Source: Rhodococcus sp. Leaf278 (GTDB lineage Bacteria > Actinomycetota > Actinomycetes > Mycobacteriales > Mycobacteriaceae). Taken from it: 64,000 nt of DNA. A program made the position numbers and the translations under genes. Location of the stretch: NCBI RefSeq assembly GCF_001426085.1, contig NZ_LMRR01000034.1:224310-288309 (forward strand), in the 5' to 3' direction. Positions within the stretch are counted from its first letter, which is position 1. The number at the start of each line of letters is the position of its first letter. Below are positions 1 to 9,231 of this stretch, piece by piece. The notes beneath the pieces are model-generated. The model did not search any database. It was given only the letters and a program-made list of their open reading frames with translations, and was not told the origin of the DNA.

Positions 1-1
1 T

Positions 2-502
2 GGCGGAAGCGATCTCATCTTTCCGCACCACGAATTCTCGGCGGCCCACGCCGAGGCCGCGACCGGTGATCCTCGCTTCGCCCGTCACTACGTGCACACC
101 GGAATGATCGGCTTGGACGGCGAGAAGATGTCCAAGAGCCGCGGCAACCTCGTATTCGTCTCGAAGCTCCGCGCGGAGGACGTCGATCCGGCCGCTGTGC
201 GTCTCGGTCTGTTGTCCGGTCACTACCGGCAGGACCGGCCATGGTCCGACGAGGTACTCGAACGCGCCCACACGCGGCTCGCGCTGTGGCGTCGGGCAGC
301 CGCGCTCGGGTCCGCAGCGTCGGCAGAGGACGTCGTGAACCGCCTACGTCAGCACCTCGCCGACGACCTCGACACACCCAAGGCGCTCGACGCGCTCGAC
401 GCATGGGCGAGTTTTGCAGTCGAGCGGGGTGGATCGGATGCGAGCGCACCCGGAGCCTTCGCCGATGCGGTCGACGCTCTGCTCGGAGTGCCGCTTCGCT
501 AG
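2..502 (+). CDS. mshC: L-cysteine:1D-myo-inositol 2-amino-2-deoxy-alpha-D-glucopyranoside ligase, 3' part
   Basis: This is the C-terminal part (about 166 residues) of a class I cysteinyl-tRNA-synthetase-like protein whose 5' end lies left of the window. Visible motifs are the HxxH-type segment [13 protein letters not shown] near the edge and the KMSKS loop (EKMSKSRGN, around bases 122-148) that binds ATP. The C-terminal part is a short helical tail rather than the long anticodon-binding extension of CysS, which fits MshC. MshC joins cysteine to GlcN-Ins in mycothiol biosynthesis in the cytoplasm. A true CysS or its paralogue cannot be fully excluded from the fragment, but the short C-terminus and the neighbourhood (PAC2, metH) match the mycobacterial mshC locus. 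Its stop codon overlaps the stop codon of the facing jetD gene. Confidence 0.85.
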   Translation, partial: GGSDLIFPHHEFSAAHAEAATGDPRFARHYVHTGMIGLDGEKMSKSRGNLVFVSKLRAEDVDPAAVRLGLLSGHYRQDRPWSDEVLERAHTRLALWRRAAALGSAASAEDVVNRLRQHLADDLDTPKALDALDAWASFAVERGGSDASAPGAFADAVDALLGVPLR

Positions 503-1749
503 TCGTCGAGTCCTACGCGTAGGTCCGCCAGTAGATCCGGAATCAGTCGTTCTTCCATGACTGCTCGACCCGAATCACGAAGTGCGGCACTCAGTTCCGG
601 GTCCCACGGACTGTCCGTGGGGTGTCCCTTCAGTGGTTCGGAATTGCGCGCGTCCAGTGCGCGGCGGTAGGAATCGACGTCCATCCGCCACGGTGACGCG
701 TCGTATCGGTCCATCGCTCGTTTCACCATGTGCAGTCCGGCCCAGTCGAAGTCGGCACGCCATTCGATCGTGGTGCCGGGGGCGCGCGACGCCAGCAGCC
801 GATGCACCGCCGCCGATGGCTGGCCGTCGGTGCAGATCACGCTCCCGCTGCCCGAGCCGAGAGTACGGGCGGCGGCGGCGAGCACAGCGATGTTCTCGCA
901 GACGAACACCGTCGACGAGGTGTTGGTGAGCGGGCCGCGCGCGAGCATGTCCACGGTGACGGGAAAGGGTACGCCTTCATCCGCTGCGTCGTTGAGCCAA
1001 CGAGCCACGGTGTGGTTCTCGACGACGCGGTAACCGAGGACCAGTACCCGACTCGACAGTGCATCGACCGACACCCCGGCCGTTTCCCACAGCGCCCTGA
1101 TGCCCACCGGGTCGACGGGTCGAGGCACGTTCTCCCGCAACGACAGTGCGTCGAGGACGAGCTTCGCTGCGCCACCGCCCGCTAGGGCCTTGGTATCACC
1201 GGTGGCCAGTTCCGCCAGCTCGGTGAGAGACATCCCGTCCACCGGAAGCAGGGCCAGGACCTGCGTTGCCACCGCCAGTGCATCGACGGAGACGCGGCCG
1301 CCGAGCGTGCCGTCCTGATTGAGCAGCGAGGCGATCCAGTACTCGATCCACTCGCGATCGGTACCACCGCCGAGTACCTCCCTGGCTCGATCCAGCGCGT
1401 CGGAGCGCACCTGAGCCTTGTCCGCAGCGATGCGCTTCTTGTCCTGCAACTGGGCCTGCTCGGTGAGAGTCTCGATCAATCCGGCGCCACCGTTGAGCGG
1501 ATGGCTCAGCCACACGTCGAACCGCTCGAGGTCGAGCTTGGTGCTCCGCGCCCGAGAATGCAGACTGGAGTTGGACCGAGAGATAGCACTGCACAGACGC
1601 CACAGCTCCGGGGCATCGCTGAGATCGACGGTGATGTTGCCGCCGACCCGAAGCCAGTTGGACTCCAACTTCTTTCGTGCAGCATCGAGCAGCGCAGACA
1701 ATTCCGCGCTGCCCCGCCATTCGCCGCTACCGGTCAAACTCCAGCCCAC
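499..1749 (-). CDS. jetD: Wadjet system nuclease subunit JetD (TIGR02679 / DUF2220 type)
   Basis: A 416-residue protein and last gene of the four-gene Wadjet type I operon. JetD proteins are related to topoisomerase VI A subunits and cut circular DNA once the JetABC SMC motor has extruded it. The C-terminal half carries a Toprim-like pattern: an acidic residue in FVCENIAVL and the DxD of [11 protein letters not shown]. The N-terminal part is the DUF3322-like region. The start is taken as the GTG at 1749, which overlaps the end of jetC by 23 bases; a later start is possible. Its stop codon (499-501) overlaps that of convergent mshC. Family assignment rests on gene order and on motif and size fit. 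Confidence 0.85.
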   Translation of the reverse strand: MGWSLTGSGEWRGSAELSALLDAARKKLESNWLRVGGNITVDLSDAPELWRLCSAISRSNSSLHSRARSTKLDLERFDVWLSHPLNGGAGLIETLTEQAQLQDKKRIAADKAQVRSDALDRAREVLGGGTDREWIEYWIASLLNQDGTLGGRVSVDALAVATQVLALLPVDGMSLTELAELATGDTKALAGGGAAKLVLDALSLRENVPRPVDPVGIRALWETAGVSVDALSSRVLVLGYRVVENHTVARWLNDAADEGVPFPVTVDMLARGPLTNTSSTVFVCENIAVLAAAARTLGSGSGSVICTDGQPSAAVHRLLASRAPGTTIEWRADFDWAGLHMVKRAMDRYDASPWRMDVDSYRRALDARNSEPLKGHPTDSPWDPELSAALRDSGRAVMEERLIPDLLADLRVGLDD

Positions 1750-4700
1750 CTTCGGTTCGGGTCGGCACGCGGCGCGTCAACGGTGATCCGAGTGCGGCCG
1801 CTAGGTCGGTGCCGTCGTGCTCGGCGAACAGTTCGCCGTTCTCCCACACCAGAAGCGCTGCGCTCACGGTGTTCTCGGCCGTCGAATGCGCCAGGTCGTA
1901 GTGCGCGCAACCGGGAACGTCCGCATATGTGATCCAGAGGTCGTAGCCGGTCATGAACAGGTCGAGGTCGAATTGCACGCTCAAGCCGAGCAATTCGCTG
2001 CGGCCGTTGTCGTCGACACCGGCGAACGCCTCGTCGAGCGCAAGCAGACGAGGGGAGTGCGGATCGGCGGACGACAGCATCACATGCGCTGCCGCGAACA
2101 GTGGTAAATGCAGCGACACCGATTGCTCACCGCCTGAGAGCGCACTGTGCCGGGCGACGGTCAGGCGATCCTCGCTGCCGTCCCCGCTGATGAGCGTGAA
2201 CGCGAACACCCGCCAGCGGCGATAGTCCAATGTCGCAGAGAGGATTTCGGGGTACGACCGTTCCGGATGTGCCGCACGCGCAATCCTGATCTCCGACGCG
2301 AAGTGGGCGCGCATCGCGGCCAGGTCGTCCTGGTTCAACGCCGAAGCGTCGCGGTCCAGCAGTTTGGACACCGCCCGCGCCCCGTCGTCGAAGTTGTCCG
2401 CGAGCACCCAGTGCACGCCGATAGTGTTGCCCGAGGACATCCGTCGTTGCTTCATCTCGGCGGACATCTGTGCGATCAGCTCGCGTGCGTCGACGGTGCG
2501 CTCGTGGATCTGCTGCGCCAGACCGGTCAGCAGGGCATCCTCGAGAATGCGCCGCTCCTGCTCGGTCAGCAGCAGTTCCTGGTCGGCCCTGGCCGCACCG
2601 ATTCGGTCGGCGAAGTCTCCGACCGACGAATAGCCCTGCTCGTCCTGCACGCGTACCACCGTCAAACCGTCCGGCGCATCCCACTGCAAACGGTAGTCCT
2701 GACCCGATGCCGCCAGTTGCGAGTCGAACTCCTGCAGCGCACTCGTCAGCGCCGTGCGGGTCGACTTTCGGCTCGAGTCACTCACTTTCACCGATGCCGT
2801 CGCCTCGTCGAGTGCCGAATGCAGCGCGTGCACGACCGGTGGTAGAACCGGAACCTCGTCGTCCGGGCCGTCGGCCTGCTGAACTCGATACAGAATCTGT
2901 TCGACAGTCAGCCACGCCGAGTCACTGGCAGGCCAGGCGTGCGTCTGGTGGACGCCGAGGATGGCCAGCAGGTCCTTACGGGCGTACGGCGCCAGCCGGA
3001 CTGCATCGCTCAAGGTTTCGGTGACGGCGGCGCGCAGGCTTTCGAGCGCCGTGTTGCAGGCTCCCTCGGCTTTGCCGATCGCTTCGCCGGCTTCCTTGTC
3101 CGCTTTTCGGGCTGCTCGCTGCTCGGCGCGGCACTTCTCGATGCGATCGCGTGCGTTCTCGAGATCGATGTCGATCTGTTCGGCCGTGGCACCGAGCTTC
3201 TCGCTCAACAACTCCAGGCGTTGCAACTGTTGGCGATAGTTCTCGTCGGCTATCGCAGCTTCCTCGGCGAGCTCCTCGGCCAGACCGGTTGCTTCTTCGA
3301 GCCGGTTGGTTGCTTCGCGGGCTCTCTCGCTCTCGCGCGTATGGTCGCTGCGCTTGCGGATGACCGCCGCGCCCTGGTGCTCGAAGTGGCGAATCGCGGC
3401 GGCAAGGGCATCGACGTCACGGCCGATGTGAGGGGTGCGATGAGCGACGGCGACGGTGCGTAGTTGCTTCTCCTTCGCGGACAGGTCCGCGATTGCCTGA
3501 TCGAATTCGCGGTCGGCGGCTACCGAACCATCCTTGGAGGTGCGCAGCGCTCCTGCGGCGGCCGTGACGGCGCGTTGAGCCTTCACGATGGACGAGACAC
3601 GGGGAAGCTGTTTGGCGGCGGCGCCCAGAGCCTGCACCAGCTCGCGGGCTGCCAGCTCGTCGGCCGTCGCGGTCTCGAGCGCGGCCGTTGCAGTATCGAT
3701 CGCGCCGCCGAGTTCGGTGATGCGTTGTTCCCGCCGGCGAGCCCGCGCCGTTGCACCGATGTACTCGGCATCCGGTTTCGTGTGGCGACCCTGCTGCACT
3801 CCCTGCCAGTACCGACCGTCGACGCCTATCGAGATGGAACTACCCGAGTGATCGGACCGATTCTGCTGCAACGCAATCGAATTCAGGACATCGAGGATTC
3901 GCGATTCCAGGACGGCGGTTCCGGGCTCGGGTTCCAGAACCGACGCCAACGTTGCCCCGGACGGCCTCGCGGCCGCCGGTAGTGCCGAAAGAAACTGCTC
4001 CGAGTCGGCGTCGACGGGGAAGTCCGCGGTCGGGTGAATCCAACCGTCGAGCAGATTGGCGGCCTGCAATGCGGATTCGATCCCCGCCGCGTCGGCGGGG
4101 GACACCACGTCGGCAAATCGAACCAGTTGCCACAGCGGTGCGCCCGAGAGATCTGCACGGCTGTCGGTCCGCGCAGCGAACGGCGGCGGGGCGTCGTCGT
4201 GTTCGGCTCGTACCAGGGACAGTTCGTCGCGCAGCGCGTTCAGTTCGGCCGAGCGCGTGGCCACGTCGACGCGTGCCTGTGCCTGCCGGGCACGAATCGC
4301 GTCGATACCGTCTGCGGTCTGCTCGGCGAGCACCGATTCCAGGCTCGGGGCGTCGTCGTCGCCGATGCCTGCCAAGGCTGCGTCGAGGGCATCGAACGCA
4401 GCGGAAGTGATACCCGCGGAGGCGTACACCGACGAAGTGTTCGACCACCAGGTTCGCATGCCCGAGGCGAACTGCGCCTTCTCCAGATCCACGGTCGCCT
4501 CGGCCTCGGTGACCGCCGCCGCCGCTGCCTCGAGCTGATCACGCGCCTTCGTCGCAGCCTTCTCCGCGCGAGCACGTTCTGTCGACGCCTTCTCGACGGT
4601 TGCCAGTGCCTCACGAACCGCGCGTACGTCACCGTCCCGCTCCTCGGCGTGCCCGCGAAGAGCGGTACTGATCTGATCACTGCGAGCCGTGCCTGGCAGC

Positions 4701-5911
4701 GGTGTCCACACGATGCCCGCATCCTCGGCTGCAGTCTGCAGCTCTTCCTCCGCGCGCGTCACGCCGGCAACGGAGTCACGGAGTGCGGAGTCCGCCCGAG
4801 CGGCCTCGACGGTGCGCTGTTCCAGTTCTGCTTGCGCTTTCCGTGCCCGGTCGGCCTGCTGTGCCGTCGACACTTCGAGCTTGGCAGCAGATTCGGCGAG
4901 GTCGTCCAGTTGCTGCTTGCCCTCGTACGCGCTCGAGCGCTGGAGAGTCTCGCGGTCTGCGACGGCCTGATCCAATGCGCGTTCGGCCTCGTCGAACCGG
5001 GTTTCTGCCGCCGCTCGTTCCAGCAGCCGCCGATCCTTCAGCGCGGCCGCGGCGAAGTGTGCGGTGGTTGCATGGGTCACTGCCTCGAGCCGACGTGAGA
5101 CCTGCTCCACATCCGAGCGGGTTTGCACCCGAAGGTATTTGGAGTAGACCGAGACGAAGTTCTTGGCGGCGTGATCGGCCTGCGCCAGTCCTTCGAGTGC
5201 GCGTCCCACTTCTTCCATGTCGCTGAAGGAGCGCGCTGCCTCGAGCACGAGCTGCTCGTCGAGCGGACGCAGACCGTCGGTCAGCGCCTGCGAGAGACCC
5301 TTGGGGTCGAGGTTCTTGGCCAACTGCGGACGGCGAAGTGTCAGAATCAGATTGATCAACTGGTCGTACCGTTGGGCACCGAGCCCGAACATTCGGGCAT
5401 CGATCGCAGCGCGATAGTCGACCGGACGATCGGTCAGTGCATCGCTGCCGAGTTGTTCGGCCAGTTGCTTCTTCGTCAGCGGCCGGTCGTCGGAGCCCAA
5501 CAACGAGAAGTCGACGCCCACCCGGCCGTCGGCCACGAAGTACCAGCGGGTCACCTTGTCGTTGTGACGGCTCGCCCGCATGCCGATGCCGACCGTCACC
5601 GATTCGGGGTCCTCGCGGGAGCCGCGGCCGAATTCCATCCAGACGTACGAGTGTGCGCTCTCCTGCCCTCGGTAGAGCAGGTTGGACTTCATGGTTCGCT
5701 CTTCACCGGCGAACGGATTGAGTCGGCGCGGTTCGATGCGCCCGTCGAGGACGAAGGGAAACAGTACTTCCAGGGCTTTGGTCTTGCCGGATCCGTTGGG
5801 CCCACGCAGCACCAGGCGACCGTCGGCGAAGGAGAACTCCTGATCGCGGTAGTCCCACAGGTTGACGATCCCTGCTCGTGTCGGCCGAAAACGTGTCGAG
5901 TGTGCGGTCAT
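1727..5911 (-). CDS. jetC: Wadjet SMC-like ATPase JetC (TIGR02680 family)
   Basis: A 1394-residue SMC/MukB-like ATPase. The Walker A motif GPNGSGKT is at residues 37-44. A long helical region rich in Ala, Glu and Arg follows (roughly 230-1150, coiled-coil arms with a hinge-like middle near 580-700). The ABC signature LSGGEQ starts near 1258 and the Walker B LLALDEAF near 1289. This is the head-arm-hinge plan of the JetC motor, which with JetA (kleisin) and JetB (KITE) extrudes DNA loops and presents small circular plasmids to JetD. The ATG at 5911 lies 4 bases downstream of the jetB stop, indicating one transcript. Size and motif order match the TIGR02680 family closely. Confidence 0.93.
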   Translation of the reverse strand: MTAHSTRFRPTRAGIVNLWDYRDQEFSFADGRLVLRGPNGSGKTKALEVLFPFVLDGRIEPRRLNPFAGEERTMKSNLLYRGQESAHSYVWMEFGRGSREDPESVTVGIGMRASRHNDKVTRWYFVADGRVGVDFSLLGSDDRPLTKKQLAEQLGSDALTDRPVDYRAAIDARMFGLGAQRYDQLINLILTLRRPQLAKNLDPKGLSQALTDGLRPLDEQLVLEAARSFSDMEEVGRALEGLAQADHAAKNFVSVYSKYLRVQTRSDVEQVSRRLEAVTHATTAHFAAAALKDRRLLERAAAETRFDEAERALDQAVADRETLQRSSAYEGKQQLDDLAESAAKLEVSTAQQADRARKAQAELEQRTVEAARADSALRDSVAGVTRAEEELQTAAEDAGIVWTPLPGTARSDQISTALRGHAEERDGDVRAVREALATVEKASTERARAEKAATKARDQLEAAAAAVTEAEATVDLEKAQFASGMRTWWSNTSSVYASAGITSAAFDALDAALAGIGDDDAPSLESVLAEQTADGIDAIRARQAQARVDVATRSAELNALRDELSLVRAEHDDAPPPFAARTDSRADLSGAPLWQLVRFADVVSPADAAGIESALQAANLLDGWIHPTADFPVDADSEQFLSALPAAARPSGATLASVLEPEPGTAVLESRILDVLNSIALQQNRSDHSGSSISIGVDGRYWQGVQQGRHTKPDAEYIGATARARRREQRITELGGAIDTATAALETATADELAARELVQALGAAAKQLPRVSSIVKAQRAVTAAAGALRTSKDGSVAADREFDQAIADLSAKEKQLRTVAVAHRTPHIGRDVDALAAAIRHFEHQGAAVIRKRSDHTRESERAREATNRLEEATGLAEELAEEAAIADENYRQQLQRLELLSEKLGATAEQIDIDLENARDRIEKCRAEQRAARKADKEAGEAIGKAEGACNTALESLRAAVTETLSDAVRLAPYARKDLLAILGVHQTHAWPASDSAWLTVEQILYRVQQADGPDDEVPVLPPVVHALHSALDEATASVKVSDSSRKSTRTALTSALQEFDSQLAASGQDYRLQWDAPDGLTVVRVQDEQGYSSVGDFADRIGAARADQELLLTEQERRILEDALLTGLAQQIHERTVDARELIAQMSAEMKQRRMSSGNTIGVHWVLADNFDDGARAVSKLLDRDASALNQDDLAAMRAHFASEIRIARAAHPERSYPEILSATLDYRRWRVFAFTLISGDGSEDRLTVARHSALSGGEQSVSLHLPLFAAAHVMLSSADPHSPRLLALDEAFAGVDDNGRSELLGLSVQFDLDLFMTGYDLWITYADVPGCAHYDLAHSTAENTVSAALLVWENGELFAEHDGTDLAAALGSPLTRRVPTRTEGGLEFDR

Positions 5912-5915
5912 CTGC

Positions 5916-7334
5916 TCAAGCCTCTACTTCGGATGGATCGGTGCTGGGGGCTTGCTCGTTGCCGAACAGTGAGTCCTGCGGGGTCCGATCACGCACGCTG
6001 ACCATCACGTCTCGGTAGCGCGCGATCACCGGCAGCACCAGCACCCCGCCGGACACGCAGTGCACCAAGCGAAGTCGATGCAGTAGTGCCAGTGCACGAA
6101 GTCGTAGGCCGTCCCGGTCGCTCTGCCATTGCGCGGCAAACGTCCGCCCGAATCGTTCGACGAGATCGTCGACGACCGTGGTCAGCCAACTGTCCTCGAT
6201 CAGCGGATACAGCTTCTTCTTTTCCGCTTCGACGAATGTCGTTGCATCGGAACCGAATCCGAACTCGGCGAGATCACCGAAGATCCCGCCGTCGGGAATG
6301 GCGCTGTCCAACTGTTCGATCAAGGCGTCAGCGTCGGGAAGGGGGTAGGTCGCCAGCGCGGGTGCATCCGGATCGATCACCCGGTCCGAGATCTCGCCCG
6401 CGATCAGCAACGCGACCTGGGCAATGGTTCCGGTGCTGGGGAATCGATAGTCCGAGAGTCGTCCGGAAGTGTCGATGAGGGCCACTCCCTCGGAACGGCG
6501 CTCGGCAATCAGGCCGGTGAGCAACTCGACGTCTGCGACCGTACGGGACGTGGCCAGCGCGGCGCGCCCGTCACGATCGAGGTCGTCCAGGTAGACGACC
6601 GGTTGTTCGACGAGTGCTCGTCGTACGGCACGCACCGTCTCTTTCGGGTCTGCTTCGCGCCCGGACTCGGTGTGGATCCCGAGTTCGGAGTCCTCGGGAT
6701 CCGAGGGGGCATCGGCACCGGCCAGCAATCCACGGATCGATCGCAGATGCTGGACGGCGCGAGGCGGCCGGAAGAGAGCGACGACGACAGGCCGGTCGAT
6801 GTCGTAGAGGGCCTCGCCTGCGGACGGATTGTTGGCCCAACCGGTGGCGTCACCGTCGGCCAATGCGATCGCACCGCGGGTCGCAAGCCAGCCGATCGCG
6901 TCGACGAAGGCGTCTCGGTCGCTTGCTCGGTCGGTCGTGAGCTCTACTCCGTCGACTTGACTTGCTTCTGCCGCAACATGATCGGCAAGCTCCGAAAGCG
7001 TGATCTGGTTGCCCGCCCGGCCGAGTGCCGCCAGTGCCAGCGCCAGATACGCGTATCGACGCCGGTCGAAAATTCGGTCGGTGGCTGTTCGGGCGGGTTG
7101 GCTGTCGTCGAGTCGATCGATCACCGGGTACAGGCGCGCCGTGGACTCGGTGACCTCGAGACGATATCCGAACAGTTCGAGCAGGTCCTCGCGCAACTCG
7201 GTGGCCCACCGGCGCAGTAGAGGCAGTGCGATCCTATCGGGATACGTGCTGGTCACCAGGTGATTCGACAGCGCGACCCGGGCGGCCCGCTGGTAGGAAT
7301 CCAGTGCAAGGGTGGAGATTTCGCGAGCTCTCAT
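5916..7334 (-). CDS. jetB: Wadjet KITE-like subunit JetB (TIGR02678 family)
   Basis: A 472-residue protein between jetA and jetC. JetB is the winged-helix KITE subunit, which dimerises and bridges the kleisin JetA and the ATPase JetC. No catalytic motif is seen or expected. The start ATG at 7334 overlaps the jetA stop (ATGA arrangement), so the pair is probably translationally coupled. Assignment rests on length, the N-terminal helical segment with basic and aromatic residues typical of TIGR02678 proteins, and its position in a jetA-B-C-D operon. Confidence 0.88.
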   Translation of the reverse strand: MRAREISTLALDSYQRAARVALSNHLVTSTYPDRIALPLLRRWATELREDLLELFGYRLEVTESTARLYPVIDRLDDSQPARTATDRIFDRRRYAYLALALAALGRAGNQITLSELADHVAAEASQVDGVELTTDRASDRDAFVDAIGWLATRGAIALADGDATGWANNPSAGEALYDIDRPVVVALFRPPRAVQHLRSIRGLLAGADAPSDPEDSELGIHTESGREADPKETVRAVRRALVEQPVVYLDDLDRDGRAALATSRTVADVELLTGLIAERRSEGVALIDTSGRLSDYRFPSTGTIAQVALLIAGEISDRVIDPDAPALATYPLPDADALIEQLDSAIPDGGIFGDLAEFGFGSDATTFVEAEKKKLYPLIEDSWLTTVVDDLVERFGRTFAAQWQSDRDGLRLRALALLHRLRLVHCVSGGVLVLPVIARYRDVMVSVRDRTPQDSLFGNEQAPSTDPSEVEA

Positions 7335-8854
7335 CGGCGTGCGACCTCACTGACATCGAGGGACAACCGGTCCAGATGCAGTCGGCCACGGCTGGTCCGC
7401 ACGATCGTCGAACGGTCACTGTCGCTGAGCGTCAAGCGCACGCCGCTGTCCGATCCCGACGAGTCGGAAGTGCGTCCGCTCACGCGTACCCGCGCCGTGA
7501 GAGCTGCGTTCAGCAGGCTCAGCAGCACCTCGGTTTCCTGCTCGTTCAGAACCCGGTCGTGGATTCCGGCCGAAGCAAGCGATTGCGCTGCGGCACTGCG
7601 TGATCGCTGCGACTCGAGTTGCTGCTCCCGAAGCCGTCTGATGCCGCCGTCGTTGCGCTGCACCCGTCCCGGAACGCCGGGGGTCGGGGTGCGTCCGGTC
7701 TCGGCCAGCGTGCGCGAGATCTCGACCGGTGGAGCCTCCCACCACGATCGGGACGTGGAGATGATGTCGGCATCGGGATGCACCATCGACAGGTGCCGAG
7801 GCCTGCCGAGACCGAACACGGCGTGGAACAGGGCGTGCGCGCTGTCTTCGGTAGGCGTGGCAGCGAACCACCCGGCCAGGTGCCGCAGCTGGCTCTCGCG
7901 GCTCACACCGCCCCTACGGGTCTCGGTGACGCGGCGGAGCAGCGACAGCACGGCGGCGATCGCGCTCATCGTGCCTTCGCGGAGTCGCTCGGACTCACTC
8001 AGTTCGGACTCCGCCGCGACGAACCAGTGCGAGAGGCCGGCCCAGCGATCGGTCCAGTCGGCTCGCCGTTCGTCGACGGTGAGAAATACTCGTTCGTCGC
8101 TGATCGCGGCCCGCTCGACGAGCTCCTCGATGCCGGTGTTCTCGACGAGCGCGATCGCCTCGGCGAGCTTCGGGGCGTAGCGGGTCAGATCGGAGCTGAA
8201 CTCGCGCATGTGCGTCAGCAGCGCGTCCTTGTGGACCAGAAACGACTCGGGAGTGATCTCGGTGGTGCGCACCAGATCACCCAGGACCAGGTAGAAATGT
8301 GCGGCGCGGGTCGCCATCTCGGACAGCGTCGAATCGAGTCGACTGAGTTTGCGATAGATGCGATCGCCGTCGGCCTGACGGTTCGCCTCGGCCAATTCGT
8401 GCATATCGGCCAGCAGCTCCGGCAACACCAACCGCGACAGCGAGGCGTCGTCCAGGCGGGCACCGAGAACGTCCTCGACCGCGCGATACGCCTTGTAGCC
8501 GGCCTGACCGAACTGGTAAACGAAGTGACGGTTGCGGTATTCGGCGAGGGTCGCCGCGCGGGTGCCGTCGTAGCTGCGTTCGAGCAGGCCCCAGGCGTGG
8601 AGCTGATCGAGGAGGGGCGCGATGTCGAGTGTGGTCAGTGCGGCGTGCCGACCGGGGCTGCGGGCGATGAGGTCGGCGACGTCTCCGGAGTGCAGCAGGA
8701 CGACGTAATTGGCGCGTGCGGTGTCGAATGCGCGGAGAACCGCCAGGTACTCGGATCGCTTCTCGGCAACGGCGAAGGAGAAGAGACCGAGACGGTCCTC
8801 CTCCACGAACGCGTTCACGGCACCCAGCCGTGCGTCCTCACCTGAATCGCTCAC
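7331..8854 (-). CDS. jetA: Wadjet kleisin-like subunit JetA (TIGR02677 family)
   Basis: A 507-residue first gene of the jet operon. JetA is the kleisin-like linker of the Wadjet SMC complex (MukF-like), with N- and C-terminal winged-helix domains joined by a helical middle. The protein begins VSDSGEDARLG, and its middle carries helical acidic segments typical of TIGR02677 members. The GTG at 8854 is chosen because a -10 element TACCCT lies exactly 6 bases upstream, predicting a leaderless transcript. It heads jetABCD with overlaps or tiny gaps throughout, the canonical order for Wadjet type I. Confidence 0.88.
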   Translation of the reverse strand: MSDSGEDARLGAVNAFVEEDRLGLFSFAVAEKRSEYLAVLRAFDTARANYVVLLHSGDVADLIARSPGRHAALTTLDIAPLLDQLHAWGLLERSYDGTRAATLAEYRNRHFVYQFGQAGYKAYRAVEDVLGARLDDASLSRLVLPELLADMHELAEANRQADGDRIYRKLSRLDSTLSEMATRAAHFYLVLGDLVRTTEITPESFLVHKDALLTHMREFSSDLTRYAPKLAEAIALVENTGIEELVERAAISDERVFLTVDERRADWTDRWAGLSHWFVAAESELSESERLREGTMSAIAAVLSLLRRVTETRRGGVSRESQLRHLAGWFAATPTEDSAHALFHAVFGLGRPRHLSMVHPDADIISTSRSWWEAPPVEISRTLAETGRTPTPGVPGRVQRNDGGIRRLREQQLESQRSRSAAAQSLASAGIHDRVLNEQETEVLLSLLNAALTARVRVSGRTSDSSGSDSGVRLTLSDSDRSTIVRTSRGRLHLDRLSLDVSEVARR

Positions 8855-8860
8855 TGGAAC

Positions 8861-8866
8861 AGGGTA
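8861..8866 (-). promoter_or_regulatory. -10 element of the jetABCD operon, predicted leaderless
   Basis: TACCCT on the minus strand, 6 bases before the jetA GTG. The spacing matches the TANNNT-N6/7-start pattern seen at many genes in this window, so transcription probably begins at or next to the start codon. No convincing -35 hexamer is seen. Confidence 0.5.
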
Positions 8867-8888
8867 GGGGGTGGGAGTGGAGCCTGCG

Positions 8889-8920
8889 GAACGACCCAGG
8901 GGTCAGGGCCTCGGTCGTTC
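8889..8920 (-). terminator. Inverted repeat after nirD
   Basis: GAACGACC (8889-8896) and GGTCGTTC (8913-8920) form an 8-bp stem with a 16-base loop between the nirD stop and the jetA promoter. A second small hairpin (AACCG/CGGTT, 8921-8933) abuts the nirD stop. There is no U-tract, so this is at best a weak intrinsic terminator separating nirBD from jetABCD. Confidence 0.4.
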
Positions 8921-8931
8921 AACCGTGACGG

Positions 8932-9231
8932 TTAGAGCTCGACGGTCACTTTCCCGTCCACCACTGCGGCGGGGTAGGTGCGCACGGCGTCGATACCGCT
9001 GGCGCAGGAGCCGTCGTCGAGCGAGAACGTGTACTGGTGGAGTGGGCAGACGACTACAGACCCGTCGATCTGACCGTCTGCGAGTGGCCCGCCCCTGTGT
9101 GGGCACATGGCGTCCATCGCCCGCACCGAGCCGTCGCTCAGCAGGAACACTGCAACCTGCTTGCCGTCCACCACGTAGGCCCGACCCTCACCGGGCGTCA
9201 GGTCCTCGACCGCCCCCACCGGCACGCTCAT
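8932..9231 (-). CDS. nirD: Nitrite reductase small subunit (Rieske-type)
   Basis: A 99-residue Rieske [2Fe-2S] protein, the small subunit of assimilatory NAD(P)H-nitrite reductase. The cluster motifs are CPHRGG and CPLHQYTF (C-x-H ... C-x-x-H). The start is set at the ATG at 9231, which overlaps the nirB stop (ATGA), giving a normal NirD length; an upstream in-frame extension inside nirB would be artefactual. NirD supports NirB in the six-electron reduction of nitrite to ammonium in the cytoplasm. Confidence 0.93.
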   Translation of the reverse strand: MSVPVGAVEDLTPGEGRAYVVDGKQVAVFLLSDGSVRAMDAMCPHRGGPLADGQIDGSVVVCPLHQYTFSLDDGSCASGIDAVRTYPAAVVDGKVTVEL

